Below, in pieces: positions 6,060 through 12,953 of a stretch of DNA of 13,794 nt. Position 1 is the first letter of the stretch. Each line of letters opens with the position of its first letter. The notes beneath the pieces are model-generated. The model searched no databases, had not been told where the DNA came from, and saw only the letters and a list, made by a program, of their open reading frames with translations. The stretch comes from Roseiarcus sp035500275. Its GTDB lineage: Bacteria > Pseudomonadota > Alphaproteobacteria > Rhizobiales > Beijerinckiaceae. A program made the translations under genes and the position numbers. Location of the stretch: assembly GCA_035500275.1 (NCBI GenBank), contig DATJXI010000026.1:1-13794 (forward strand). The letters run 5' to 3'.

Positions 6060-7019
6060 ATGGAACAGACGGCGAAGAGCTTCCGCCCGGACAATTTGCG
6101 AACGTGGCTGCCGCTCGCGACGCTTGTGGCGCTCGTGGCCCTGGTCGGCGTCGTCCAGCCCGGCTTCCTTGAGCCTGGCACGCTCATCGATCTCGCCAGC
6201 GACACCGCGGTCCTTTTTGTTCTTGCGACCGGGGTCACTTTCGTCATCATGCTTGGCGGCATCGATCTCTCCATCCAATCGATGGCTTCTCTCGCCAGCG
6301 TCATTGTCGCGCTTACAGTCCCCCGCCTGGGGTATGGCTCTTTCCTGCTGGCGATCGCCGTCGGGGCGTTCGCCGGGCTCATCTCGGCCGTCATCCACGT
6401 GCGGCTGAAGATACCCTCCTTCATCGCGACGCTTGCGATGGGCGGCGTGCTTTTCAGCGCCGCGCTGATGATTTCAAAAGAACGCTCGATCACTCTGAAC
6501 GAAAGCGGGCGCGCCTATCAGTCCTGGATCACCGGCGAATGGTTTGGTTTGCCGAACGTGATCGTCGTTGGATTGGTCGTGCTCGCCGCCGCGCATGTGC
6601 TGCAGGCGCATACGCGGTTCGGCCGTTATAGCGCTGCGATCGGCGCGGGCGAACCGGCGGCTTACGCCTCCGGCGTCAAGGTGAGCCGGCAGAAGATTTA
6701 CGCCTTCGTCCTGTCGGCCGCTTTTGCCGCCCTCGCGGGCGTGATTCTCGCAGGCCGCCTGGCGAGCGGATCGCCAACGCTGGCTGCTGAACTCTTGCTT
6801 CCCTCGATCGCCGCCGTCGTCGTGGGCGGGACGGCGATCACGGGCGGCGTCGGCAGCATCTGGCGCACGCTCGTGGGCGCGCTCATCATTTCCGTGGTGC
6901 GCATCGGCATGACGTTTCTGGGCGTGAATATCTTCGCCCAGAACATCGTCTTCGGCGCTGTTTTGACCGCCGCCGTCGCGATTACGATCGACCGAACGAA
7001 GATACCGATCGTGAAATGA
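6060..7019 (+). CDS. CUT2-type (RbsC-like) ABC transporter permease, second of the plus-strand operon
   Basis: This 319-aa integral membrane permease starts 6 bp after the ATPase stop, so it is translationally linked to it. The first membrane segment is WLPLATLVALVALVGVV. Motifs are GGIDLSIQSMASLASV (in the conserved D-L-S region), GRYSAAIGAGEPAAYASGV in the ATPase-contacting loop, and VVVGGTAITGGVGS. It is distinct from the permease at 3445-4533, so this importer probably uses a heterodimeric channel rather than the homodimer usual for ribose systems. The ending, K-I-P-I-V-K, resembles the R-M-R-I-V-K ending of the first permease, which suggests an old duplication. It is the last gene of the operon and is convergent with the aldolase gene. 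Confidence 0.9.
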   Translation: MEQTAKSFRPDNLRTWLPLATLVALVALVGVVQPGFLEPGTLIDLASDTAVLFVLATGVTFVIMLGGIDLSIQSMASLASVIVALTVPRLGYGSFLLAIAVGAFAGLISAVIHVRLKIPSFIATLAMGGVLFSAALMISKERSITLNESGRAYQSWITGEWFGLPNVIVVGLVVLAAAHVLQAHTRFGRYSAAIGAGEPAAYASGVKVSRQKIYAFVLSAAFAALAGVILAGRLASGSPTLAAELLLPSIAAVVVGGTAITGGVGSIWRTLVGALIISVVRIGMTFLGVNIFAQNIVFGAVLTAAVAITIDRTKIPIVK

Positions 7020-7020
7020 T

Positions 7021-7034
7021 CTGGGGACACCCAG
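7021..7034. terminator. Short hairpin in convergent gap (weak terminator candidate)
   Basis: CTGGG (7021-7025) and CCCAG (7030-7034) pair around GACA. It is the only hairpin in the 21-nt gap between two convergent operons. With a 5-bp stem and no T-run it would be at best a weak terminator, so read-through into the opposite operon is possible. Confidence 0.25.
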
Positions 7035-7040
7035 TGACGC

Positions 7041-7745
7041 TCAAAGCGCGCCGCTTAACTGAAGTTCAGACAAGCGTCGTCTAAAGTCGGCCGCGCCGGC
7101 GACGATGAAGTTGTTGGCGTGCTCGTAGAGAAAGCGGCAGCCGGCGGCGACGAACTCCGCAGCTGTCTCGCCGATCACGAGCGTTCCAGATATTTTGCCG
7201 GCGGCGCGGATTGCGGCGCTCGTCTTCTTCACCACCGATTTCACATCGGGATGATGCATTTGAGCCGGGTATCCCATGGAATGGGAGAGATCATTGGGCC
7301 CGATGAAGAAGACGTCGACGCCTTCTACATTCAGCAGATCGGGCAGATTGGCGATGGCGGTCATCGACTCGATCATCGCGACGACGACCTTTTCTTCGTA
7401 ATCTTTGGGCCGCGCATAGCGCACGGTCTCAACGATCCTGCGCGCGACCTCCGCCGTTTCGACATGCGGCACCATGATTCCGCCCGCGCCGGCGTCAAGA
7501 TAGCGCGTGATAAGAAAAGACGCGTCGCTTTCCGGCCGGACGATCGACTGGACGCCTGCGGCCCGCGCGGCGCGGCACATGTCCTGCACCCGTTCGAGGC
7601 CGGCGACGCCATGCTCGCAATCGATGAAGACGCCGTCGAAGCCGAGGCCGGCGATGAATTCCGTCAGCGACGCCGAGGGGTGGTCCGGGTTGAGGACGAC
7701 GACGACTTCGTCCCGCTTCAGCTTCTCCTTGAAGGCGTTCGACAT
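7041..7745 (-). CDS. HpcH/HpaI-type class II aldolase (2-keto-3-deoxy acid aldolase-like)
   Basis: This 234-aa cytoplasmic enzyme is predicted to cleave a 2-keto-3-deoxy (or 4-hydroxy-2-oxo) acid to pyruvate and an aldehyde with a divalent metal. Visible features are FDGVFIDCEHG (36-46, with the His acting as general base), R70 in VRP for pyruvate binding, GAGGIMVPHVET (86-97), the metal-ligand region MIES (E126) and FIGPNDLSHSMGYP (D152). These match 4-hydroxy-2-oxoheptanedioate, 2-keto-3-deoxy-L-rhamnonate and 5-keto-4-deoxy-D-glucarate aldolases. It is slightly shorter than the usual 250-260 aa because the loop after the VPHVET segment is trimmed. The ATG at 7745 is chosen because the family N-terminus (SNAFKEKLKRDE) starts there and a GAGG lies upstream. 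The upstream frame extension has no homology and overlaps the propeller gene. It is the last gene of the minus-strand operon, 11 bp after the propeller. Confidence 0.9.
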   Translation of the reverse strand: MSNAFKEKLKRDEVVVVLNPDHPSASLTEFIAGLGFDGVFIDCEHGVAGLERVQDMCRAARAAGVQSIVRPESDASFLITRYLDAGAGGIMVPHVETAEVARRIVETVRYARPKDYEEKVVVAMIESMTAIANLPDLLNVEGVDVFFIGPNDLSHSMGYPAQMHHPDVKSVVKKTSAAIRAAGKISGTLVIGETAAEFVAAGCRFLYEHANNFIVAGAADFRRRLSELQLSGAL

Positions 7746-7756
7746 CAAAGGCCGCC

Positions 7757-8770
7757 TCAGCCGAGGCCGAGCGAGAAGACGTGACCGGCGCCGCGAGGCA
7801 GAGGCGCATAGGTCCAGCTTTCGCCGCCGTCCATGGAGGAGAAGACGCCGCCGTTTTTCGTCGCGCAGTGGACTTGCTGGGGCAAACGTGAATTGATCGC
7901 GATGGCGAAAACCGTGCTCTTCAGCGGTCCGGGAAGATTGGCCGGTCTCCACGTTGCGCCGTTGTCGCCGCTGACGAAGAGAGCGCCCTTGTCCCCGTCG
8001 AAGTCGTTGCCGGCTCCCAGAAACAGCGTCTGCGGCCGTCCCGGGGCATAGGCGATCGCACGGCAATAGGAGCCCTTCTCTCTCAGCGCCGGAACCGGCA
8101 GCTTTCGCCAATGGTCACCATGATCGTCGCTTCGAAAAGCTCCGATGCGAGTGGTGACGGTCACCTGCTCGCGACGGGTCGGACTCACAACGACGCCGTG
8201 CAGGTCGACCGCGTCCTCGACGACATACAGGCCGTCGATGGCGGCGCCCCAGTGCTTTCCGCCCTCAAGACTGCGCAGAAGGCCGCCAACCTCCACGCTC
8301 AGGTAGATTTCGCCGCGGCTTGCTCCGGCGACAGCGATGCCCGTGATGCGCTTGGGCATCTCCGGTCCCGCCGTCACGTGCGGATACGTTGCCGGCAGAT
8401 AGATAGAGGTCCAGGTCTTCCCGTCATCGGGGCTGCGATAGAGCGTCGCCGGTTCGTAGCCCGCGAAGATGACGTCGGGGTCGCTCGGGTCGCGGACGAG
8501 AGACCAGACCGAGAGCTCAGGCCGCGGAGCGGAAAGGTGCCGCCAGCTGTCGCCGCGATCGTCGCTCAAGAATATTCCGCTTTGCGAACCGATGACCGCT
8601 CGGTCGGGCTGCCTGGCGTCCGTCAGGATAGCGCGGACCTCTTGCCGCTCCTCGAATCCGCCGTCGATCCGCGTCCACGCGCCGCCGTCAACGCTGCGGT
8701 AGAGGCCGGCGCTGACGAAGCGGCCGTCGTCGGTGTCGCCGGCCAAGCCGGCGTACAAAGTCTGCGTCAT
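7757..8770 (-). CDS. Seven-Asp-box beta-propeller protein (BNR/Ycf48/sialidase-like repeats)
   Basis: This 337-aa protein has no signal peptide or membrane segment, so it is probably cytoplasmic. It contains seven Asp-box repeats of the form [YF]-x-S-x-D-x-G-x-x-W, ending at W32, W76, W120, W174, W221, W274 and W319. Examples are YRSPDDGKTW and FVSGDNGATW. The 44-54 residue spacing predicts a complete seven-bladed propeller. The fourth box is degenerate (LRSLEGGKHW). Asp boxes are structural and occur in sialidases, Ycf48/HCF136 and sortilin-type proteins, so they do not fix a function, and I see no sialidase FRIP motif. The ATG at 8770 follows a G-rich stretch. It lies 21 bp after the cupin gene and 11 bp before the aldolase, inside a sugar-uptake operon. 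A sugar-acid lactonase, epimerase or regulatory scaffold is possible but unproven. Confidence 0.8.
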   Translation of the reverse strand: MTQTLYAGLAGDTDDGRFVSAGLYRSVDGGAWTRIDGGFEERQEVRAILTDARQPDRAVIGSQSGIFLSDDRGDSWRHLSAPRPELSVWSLVRDPSDPDVIFAGYEPATLYRSPDDGKTWTSIYLPATYPHVTAGPEMPKRITGIAVAGASRGEIYLSVEVGGLLRSLEGGKHWGAAIDGLYVVEDAVDLHGVVVSPTRREQVTVTTRIGAFRSDDHGDHWRKLPVPALREKGSYCRAIAYAPGRPQTLFLGAGNDFDGDKGALFVSGDNGATWRPANLPGPLKSTVFAIAINSRLPQQVHCATKNGGVFSSMDGGESWTYAPLPRGAGHVFSLGLG

Positions 8771-8791
8771 CCGCGCCCCCGTCTAAGCGCC

Positions 8792-9175
8792 TCACTCCGA
8801 CGAATAGTCGATTGCCGGCGCGTCCTTCACCGCGACCGCGAAGGCGAGACAGCGGATCGAGGCGTTCGGGCTGACCGGCTTCAGGCTGTGGACCGCGTTG
8901 GGTGGAATCTTCACAAGATCGCCCTGGCGGATTTCCCGGCTCTCTCCCTTGATCGTCATCAGGCCCCGGCCGGTGAGCACGTAATAGAATTCGAAGGTCG
9001 GATGGCTGTGCGGATGAACTTCGCCGCCGCCCATCACTTCGAATTCGCTCACGAGTTCGAGGTGTCCGCCGAGCGTCTCGTCGCGCATTTCGCGCGGCTT
9101 AAAGAGCCACCACACCGGCACGGTTCCCTGGTGTTCGGGCGAGGCCGGAACGTCTTCGATCGAGCGCACATCCAT
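8792..9175 (-). CDS. Small single-domain cupin (Cupin_2)
   Basis: This 127-aa protein has both cupin motifs. Motif 1 is GGEVHPHSHPTFEFYYVLTG, giving metal ligands H56, H58 and E62. Motif 2 is GDLVKIPPNAVHSL, giving H96. The full 3-His/1-Glu metal site makes an enzyme plausible. Single-domain cupins in sugar operons include KdgF-like proteins that linearise unsaturated uronates, and sugar isomerases. A ligand-binding role is also possible. An upstream in-frame ATG exists at 9193, but the ATG at 9175 is preferred because GAGGAA lies 6-11 bases before it, while the upstream one has no ribosome-binding site. It is encoded between the second binding protein and the propeller in the minus-strand operon. 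The substrate is unknown. Confidence 0.82.
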   Translation of the reverse strand: MDVRSIEDVPASPEHQGTVPVWWLFKPREMRDETLGGHLELVSEFEVMGGGEVHPHSHPTFEFYYVLTGRGLMTIKGESREIRQGDLVKIPPNAVHSLKPVSPNASIRCLAFAVAVKDAPAIDYSSE

Positions 9176-9242
9176 GGCGGGTTCCTCGTTCATCTATTGG
9201 AGCGCCCAGCGCGGGGGCGAGTCCGCGCCGGACGCTTTCCCG

Positions 9243-10199
9243 TCACTTCACGTACACGCGGTCCGCAATCGCAACGAAGTTGTCGACATTGTCCGGCGTG
9301 ACCAAAGTGAACGGGATGAGCAGGTCCTTGGGCAGCTTCACGCCCTTGACCGCGAGGTAGCAGCCCCAGACGCCGCCGCCGCCTTGCCCCTCGGGATCCT
9401 GGAACACGGTCGCGGCGAGCTGGCCCTTCTTGATCGCGGCGAGCGCCTCTGGCAGGCCGTCAACGCCCGCCATCGGGATCTTCAGGCCGAACTGGTTCGC
9501 CGTCTGCAGCGCGCCAAGGATCATGTCGTCGTTATTGGCGACGATGAAGTCGTAATTCTTGTCCTTGGTGAGCAGGCTCTCCGTGACGGCCTGACCCTTG
9601 CCGCGATCGTAGTCCGCGTATTGCTCGACAAACTCGATCTTGTCGCCGAGCCCAGCGCTGTTGAGATAGTTCTTGAGCCCGTCGTTGCGCGCGATGTCAG
9701 TGACCTGCCCCGCCACGCCCCGCAAATAGACGCCGCGCAACTTCGGCTTGCCGGCCCTCTTGTAGAGGCCCTCGAGAAACTGACCCAGCTTGACCCCAGA
9801 GTCGGTTTGGGCCGAGCCGATGAAGGTCACGTAATCGCCGCCGCCCGCCTTGCCGTTGAACTGGACCACCGGCACGCCTTTCTTGTTCGCCGCATTGATG
9901 GATGCGACCGACGCCTCGAGACTCGCGGCTTCGAAGGCAAGGCAATTGATGCCTTTGGCCATCATGCTCTCGACGTTGTTGAGCTCCTTGTTGGTGTCGT
10001 TGACGGCGTCGGTCTCGACGCAGTCGACGCCGAGCGCCTTGCATGCGTTCTCAGCCGCCTTCTGCAAGGCCGCGACATAAGGAAATGCGAGGTTCTGGTA
10101 CGAGATCCCGATCGTCATCTTCTCCTGCGCCGACGCGGGCCCGAAGCCGGCGGAGACGGACGCGCACGCGATCAGCAAGATGGACAGGCGCTTATTCAT
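9243..10199 (-). CDS. CUT2-type sugar ABC transporter substrate-binding protein, Sec-exported
   Basis: This 318-aa protein is a periplasmic RbsB-like binding protein (Peripla_BP_4) of the minus-strand importer. The start at 10199 (MNKRLSILLIA) is chosen because GGGAGG lies exactly 6 bases upstream. The ATG at 10205 directly abuts that ribosome-binding site and cannot use it. A Sec signal with a likely cut at PASA/QE (24/25) precedes the family opening MTIGISYQNLAFPYVAALQK. Later motifs are INCLAFEA, VPVVQFNGKAGGGDYVTFIG, DFIVANNDDMILGALQ and IPMAGVDGLPEALAAIKKGQ. The NND-D and GVDG segments are the sugar-contact and hinge regions of ribose-type binders. A weak lipobox-like LIAC (9-12) is too close to the N-terminus to be convincing. 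The protein is clearly different from the Tat-exported binder at 2332, so the two importers likely take different ligands. Confidence 0.9.
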   Translation of the reverse strand: MNKRLSILLIACASVSAGFGPASAQEKMTIGISYQNLAFPYVAALQKAAENACKALGVDCVETDAVNDTNKELNNVESMMAKGINCLAFEAASLEASVASINAANKKGVPVVQFNGKAGGGDYVTFIGSAQTDSGVKLGQFLEGLYKRAGKPKLRGVYLRGVAGQVTDIARNDGLKNYLNSAGLGDKIEFVEQYADYDRGKGQAVTESLLTKDKNYDFIVANNDDMILGALQTANQFGLKIPMAGVDGLPEALAAIKKGQLAATVFQDPEGQGGGGVWGCYLAVKGVKLPKDLLIPFTLVTPDNVDNFVAIADRVYVK

Positions 10200-10218
10200 T
10201 CTCATCCTCCCTGTTCAA

Positions 10219-10239
10219 GACCGGACGCCGACGCCGGTC
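10219..10239 (-). other. Intercistronic hairpin between permease and binding-protein genes
   Basis: GACCGG (10219-10224) and CCGGTC (10234-10239) form a 6-bp stem, with two more possible G-C pairs inside the loop. It lies in the 55-bp gap between the permease stop and the binding-protein ribosome-binding site. It may be a processing or stabilising hairpin at the 5' end of the binding-protein message. Confidence 0.4.
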
Positions 10240-10254
10240 CATTCGCTTGGGGCG

Positions 10255-11256
10255 TCACCGCCCGTGAAGTCTTCGCTTGCGGCGCCGCTGGCGCAGGAAG
10301 CCGTCGAGCCAGACGGAAACGATGATAATGACGCCGACCGCCATCTGCTGGATCGGCTGAGACACGTCGAGCATGACGAAGCCGTTGAACAGCACGCCCA
10401 TGATGAGCGCGCCGACGATTGTGTTGCTGATCTTGCCGCGCCCGCCGAACAGCGAAGCCCCGCCGACCACCGCGGCGGCGATCGCCTGAAGCTCGAAACC
10501 TTGTCCGGAGATCGCCTGCGCCGCCATGAGCCGCGAGGTGAAGACGAGCGCCGCAATCCCAACGCAAAGGCCGCTGATCACGTACACGCAGAAGATCACG
10601 AGCTCGACGTTGACGCCGGCCGCGCGCGCCGCCTCGCGATTGCCGCCGACCGCGTAGACGTAGCGTCCGAAGCGCGTGAAGCTCAGCACGATCCACGCCG
10701 CCGTCGCGACAAGCGCGAGAATGAGGACCGGGACTGGAACCCCGAGCAGCGTCCCCTGCCCGACCACCCGATAATAGGGTTGAAGATTGTAGATCGGGTT
10801 CACGCGATACCAGACGACCAATCCGCGATAGGCCGTGAGCGTCCCGAGGGTGACGATCAGCGGATTGACCCCTGCGCCTGCGATGATGGCGCCGTTGAGC
10901 GCGCCGCCCGCGGCGCCGACGATCACTGGCGCGGTGAATGCGAGGATCATGTTGGCGAGCGTCGGGTCCTTCTGGGCGAACTGGCCTGAGAGTATTCCGG
11001 CGAGCGCCAGCAGCGATCCGACGGAAAGGTCGATGCCGGCGGTGATGATCGTGAAGGTCATGCCGACCGCGATGACGCCGATCACCGACACCTGCAGGAG
11101 GATGAGCGCCGCATTGTCCCACGTGCGAAACTCCGGCACGCGGATCGAGAAATAGGCGATCAGGACGATCAGCGCGAAATTGATGCCGTAGTCGCGCAGC
11201 GCTGGGACGCTGAACCCCGACATACGGCTCGAGCGGACGGCTGCCTCATCCGACAT
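10255..11256 (-). CDS. CUT2-type (RbsC-like) ABC transporter permease of the minus-strand operon
   Basis: This 333-aa inner-membrane permease of the BPD_transp_2 family is the only permease of this importer, so it presumably acts as a homodimer as in ribose systems. The N-terminal cytoplasmic stretch of about 25 residues is followed by INFALIVLIAYFSIRV and further hydrophobic segments. Motifs are ITAGIDLSVGSLLALAG (the conserved G-I-D-L-S-V-G), GRYVYAVGGNREAARAAGV in the ATPase-contacting loop, and AAVVGGASLFGGRGK. It ends in a basic tail (RQRRRKRRLHGR), consistent with a cytoplasmic C-terminus. The ATG at 11256 overlaps the end of the ATPase gene by 11 bp, which points to translational coupling. 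GID-LSVG and GGNREAARAAG are closer to the canonical RbsC consensus than either plus-strand permease. Confidence 0.93.
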   Translation of the reverse strand: MSDEAAVRSSRMSGFSVPALRDYGINFALIVLIAYFSIRVPEFRTWDNAALILLQVSVIGVIAVGMTFTIITAGIDLSVGSLLALAGILSGQFAQKDPTLANMILAFTAPVIVGAAGGALNGAIIAGAGVNPLIVTLGTLTAYRGLVVWYRVNPIYNLQPYYRVVGQGTLLGVPVPVLILALVATAAWIVLSFTRFGRYVYAVGGNREAARAAGVNVELVIFCVYVISGLCVGIAALVFTSRLMAAQAISGQGFELQAIAAAVVGGASLFGGRGKISNTIVGALIMGVLFNGFVMLDVSQPIQQMAVGVIIIVSVWLDGFLRQRRRKRRLHGR

Positions 11257-12790
11257 GATGGGCTCCGGCAGCCAAGCCGACCAAGAGCTCCTCGGTCGCT
11301 TCGGCGCGAGGGGTCTCGCCGACGATTCTGCCCTCGCGCATGACGAGGATGCGGTCGCTCATTCCCATGATCTCGGGAAGCTCGGATGAGATGAGCAGCA
11401 CGCTGAGACCCTGGCGCGCCAGACTGTCGATGGCGGCGTGCACCTCGGCCTTAGCGACGACGTCGATGCCGCGCGTCGGTTCGTCCAGAATGAGGATTTT
11501 TGGGCCCGGCATCAGCGAGCGGCCGAGGACGACCTTCTGCTGATTGCCTCCGGACAGGGAGCTTACCTCCTGGGCGGGCGTGTGCGCGCGCACAAGCAGG
11601 CGCCTGAGCAGCGTCGCAACGTTCGCCTGTTCCGACGCGCGCTCGACGAAGCCGAGCGTGGTCAGCATCGGCAGGGCGCTCAGCGACATGTTCGTCGAGA
11701 CGGACAGCATCGGCGCAAGCCCCATCCGATGCCGGTCCTCGGGCACGAACCCGACGCCCGATTTGAGCGCCGCCGAGGCGGAACGGATCGCGGCCGTCTT
11801 TCCGTCGATGAGGATCGCGCCTCCGTCAATCGGGGCCAGCCCGAACAGGGACTCCGCGAGTTCGGACCGCCCTGCCCCGATGATGCCGTAGAGACCGACG
11901 ATCTCGCCGGCGCGCAGCGCAAAAGACAAAGGCCCGAAGGCGCCGTCCCGGAAGAGATCGCGGACTTCGAGCCGAACCGGTCCGGGAGTCGCGGGCTCAT
12001 GCGGGAACAGAGCCGAGAGGTCCCGCCCCACCATGGCCCGGACGAGCGCAGGTTCCGTCCATTCGGCCGTCCGAGCGGTCGCGACCTTGCGTCCGTCGCG
12101 CAGCACCGTGACGCGGTCCGTGACGGCGAAGATTTCGTCGAGCTTGTGCGAGATGTAGACAATTGCGGTCCCGCGGGCCGCGAGCCCGCGAACAATGCCG
12201 AAAAGCTCGCGCACTTCGCGGATCGTCAGCGAGGAGCTCGGCTCGTCGAGAATGAGCACGCGCGGCGCGAAAGCCACGCCCTTCACGATTTCGACCAGCT
12301 GGCGCTCGGCGATGCTGAGGTTCTCGACCTTCGCCGTCGGGTCCACGCCCACTCCGCAATCGACGAGGGCCTTTCCCGCCTCCCTGCGCATCCGGGAAAA
12401 GCCGACCGTGCCGGGCAGTGGGCCGACCGGCTCGCGGCCGAGGAAGATGTTTTCGGCGACGGTGAACTCCGGCAGGAGGCTCAACTCCTGATGGACGAGC
12501 GCAATCCCCTCGCGGCGCGCTTGGGCAGGGGTCGTGACGTCGACCCGCCGGCCGGCAATCGAGATCGAGCCTTCATAATCGTCGAAGAAGCCGGCGAGGA
12601 CGCCCATCAGCGTCGACTTGCCCGCGCCGTTCTCCCCGATCAGGCCGTGGACTTCGCCGGCCTCGATGTCGAGATCGACGCCGTCCACCGCGCGGGTCGC
12701 GCCGAAGCGCATCGAGATTCCGCGCAGTCCAACGAGGCTCGCTTCGGCCAGCGCCGCGGAAGGGACGGAATGGATAGGATATGCGCCCAC
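11246..12790 (-). CDS. CUT2-type (RbsA/MglA-like) double ATPase subunit of the minus-strand operon
   Basis: This is the first gene of the minus-strand operon and encodes about 514 aa with two fused ATPase domains. Domain 1 has Walker A GENGAGKST, VHQELSLLPEFTVAENIFLG (Q-loop), signature LSIAERQ, Walker B LILDEPSSSL and H-switch ISHKLDEI. Domain 2 has GIIGAGRSEL (Walker A lysine lost, normal for the family), LSGGNQQK and an intact Walker B ILILDEPTRG, unlike the plus-strand paralogue. The frame is open to a GTG at 12868, but that would place the operator and predicted promoter inside the coding region and add 26 residues without family similarity. The GTG at 12790 is the first plausible start downstream of the predicted transcription start. 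Its ribosome-binding site is weak (GGGA), so the exact start is uncertain. The stop overlaps the permease start by 11 bp. Confidence 0.9.
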   Translation of the reverse strand: MGAYPIHSVPSAALAEASLVGLRGISMRFGATRAVDGVDLDIEAGEVHGLIGENGAGKSTLMGVLAGFFDDYEGSISIAGRRVDVTTPAQARREGIALVHQELSLLPEFTVAENIFLGREPVGPLPGTVGFSRMRREAGKALVDCGVGVDPTAKVENLSIAERQLVEIVKGVAFAPRVLILDEPSSSLTIREVRELFGIVRGLAARGTAIVYISHKLDEIFAVTDRVTVLRDGRKVATARTAEWTEPALVRAMVGRDLSALFPHEPATPGPVRLEVRDLFRDGAFGPLSFALRAGEIVGLYGIIGAGRSELAESLFGLAPIDGGAILIDGKTAAIRSASAALKSGVGFVPEDRHRMGLAPMLSVSTNMSLSALPMLTTLGFVERASEQANVATLLRRLLVRAHTPAQEVSSLSGGNQQKVVLGRSLMPGPKILILDEPTRGIDVVAKAEVHAAIDSLARQGLSVLLISSELPEIMGMSDRILVMREGRIVGETPRAEATEELLVGLAAGAHHVG

Positions 12791-12825
12791 GAGAAATCCC
12801 GAGAGCTGGGCCGAATTGCTCAACG

Positions 12826-12853
12826 ATAACACGTTTGTCAGGATTGTCGACAA
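12826..12853 (-). promoter_or_regulatory. Predicted sigma70 promoter of the minus-strand operon
   Basis: On the minus strand TTGTCG (12853-12848) could be the -35 and TGTTAT (12831-12826) the -10, with a 16-bp spacer. Transcription would start near 12820, leaving a short leader before the GTG at 12790. The -35 lies entirely inside the palindromic operator 12843-12854, which fits repression by a bound regulator. The match to consensus is moderate. Confidence 0.4.
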
Positions 12854-12854
12854 T
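12843..12854. promoter_or_regulatory. Palindromic operator 1 (GntR/FCD-type)
   Basis: ATTGTCGACAAT is a perfect 12-bp palindrome with core TTGT-CG-ACAA. This spacing and half-site style is typical of FadR-subfamily GntR regulators, and the regulator gene itself begins 100 bp away on the other strand. Flanking heptamers TTTGTCA (12834-12840) and TTTGTTA (12854-12860) repeat 20 bp apart and might extend the site. Confidence 0.55.
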
Positions 12855-12916
12855 TTGTTAGGCGACACTCGTCCGGCGGGGTGATAAAGGGCGTCTGGGG
12901 CGGGAATTGAGTTGAT

Positions 12917-12926
12917 TTGTACACAA
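12917..12926. promoter_or_regulatory. Palindromic operator 2 (GntR/FCD-type), near the regulator start
   Basis: TTGTACACAA has the same TTGT-NN-ACAA architecture as the site at 12843-12854, and the centres of the two are 73 bp apart, close to seven helical turns. It overlaps the likely promoter region of the regulator (AT-rich TTAAAT at 12927-12932), 27 bp before its ATG, so autoregulation is plausible. Confidence 0.5.
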
Positions 12927-12953
12927 TTAAATGCTCACGGAACATGTAGTTGA

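Noticed and set aside
4239..6398. 719-aa open frame on the minus strand
   Set aside because: It runs opposite the ATPase with typical shadow composition and without motifs. The plus-strand ATPase motifs are unambiguous.
7746..8111. N-terminal extension of the aldolase frame
   Set aside because: It overlaps the propeller gene in another frame, lacks similarity, and the aldolase family start is at 7745 with an upstream GAGG.
8111..9301. 396-aa plus-strand frame
   Set aside because: It is antisense to the propeller and cupin, which carry clear repeat and metal-site motifs.
11438..12829. 463-aa plus-strand frame
   Set aside because: It is antisense to the second ATPase, with shadow composition rich in Arg, Asp and Glu.
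12791..12868. GTG start at 12868 for the second ATPase
   Set aside because: It would put the perfect operator palindrome and the predicted promoter inside the gene and add residues without family similarity.
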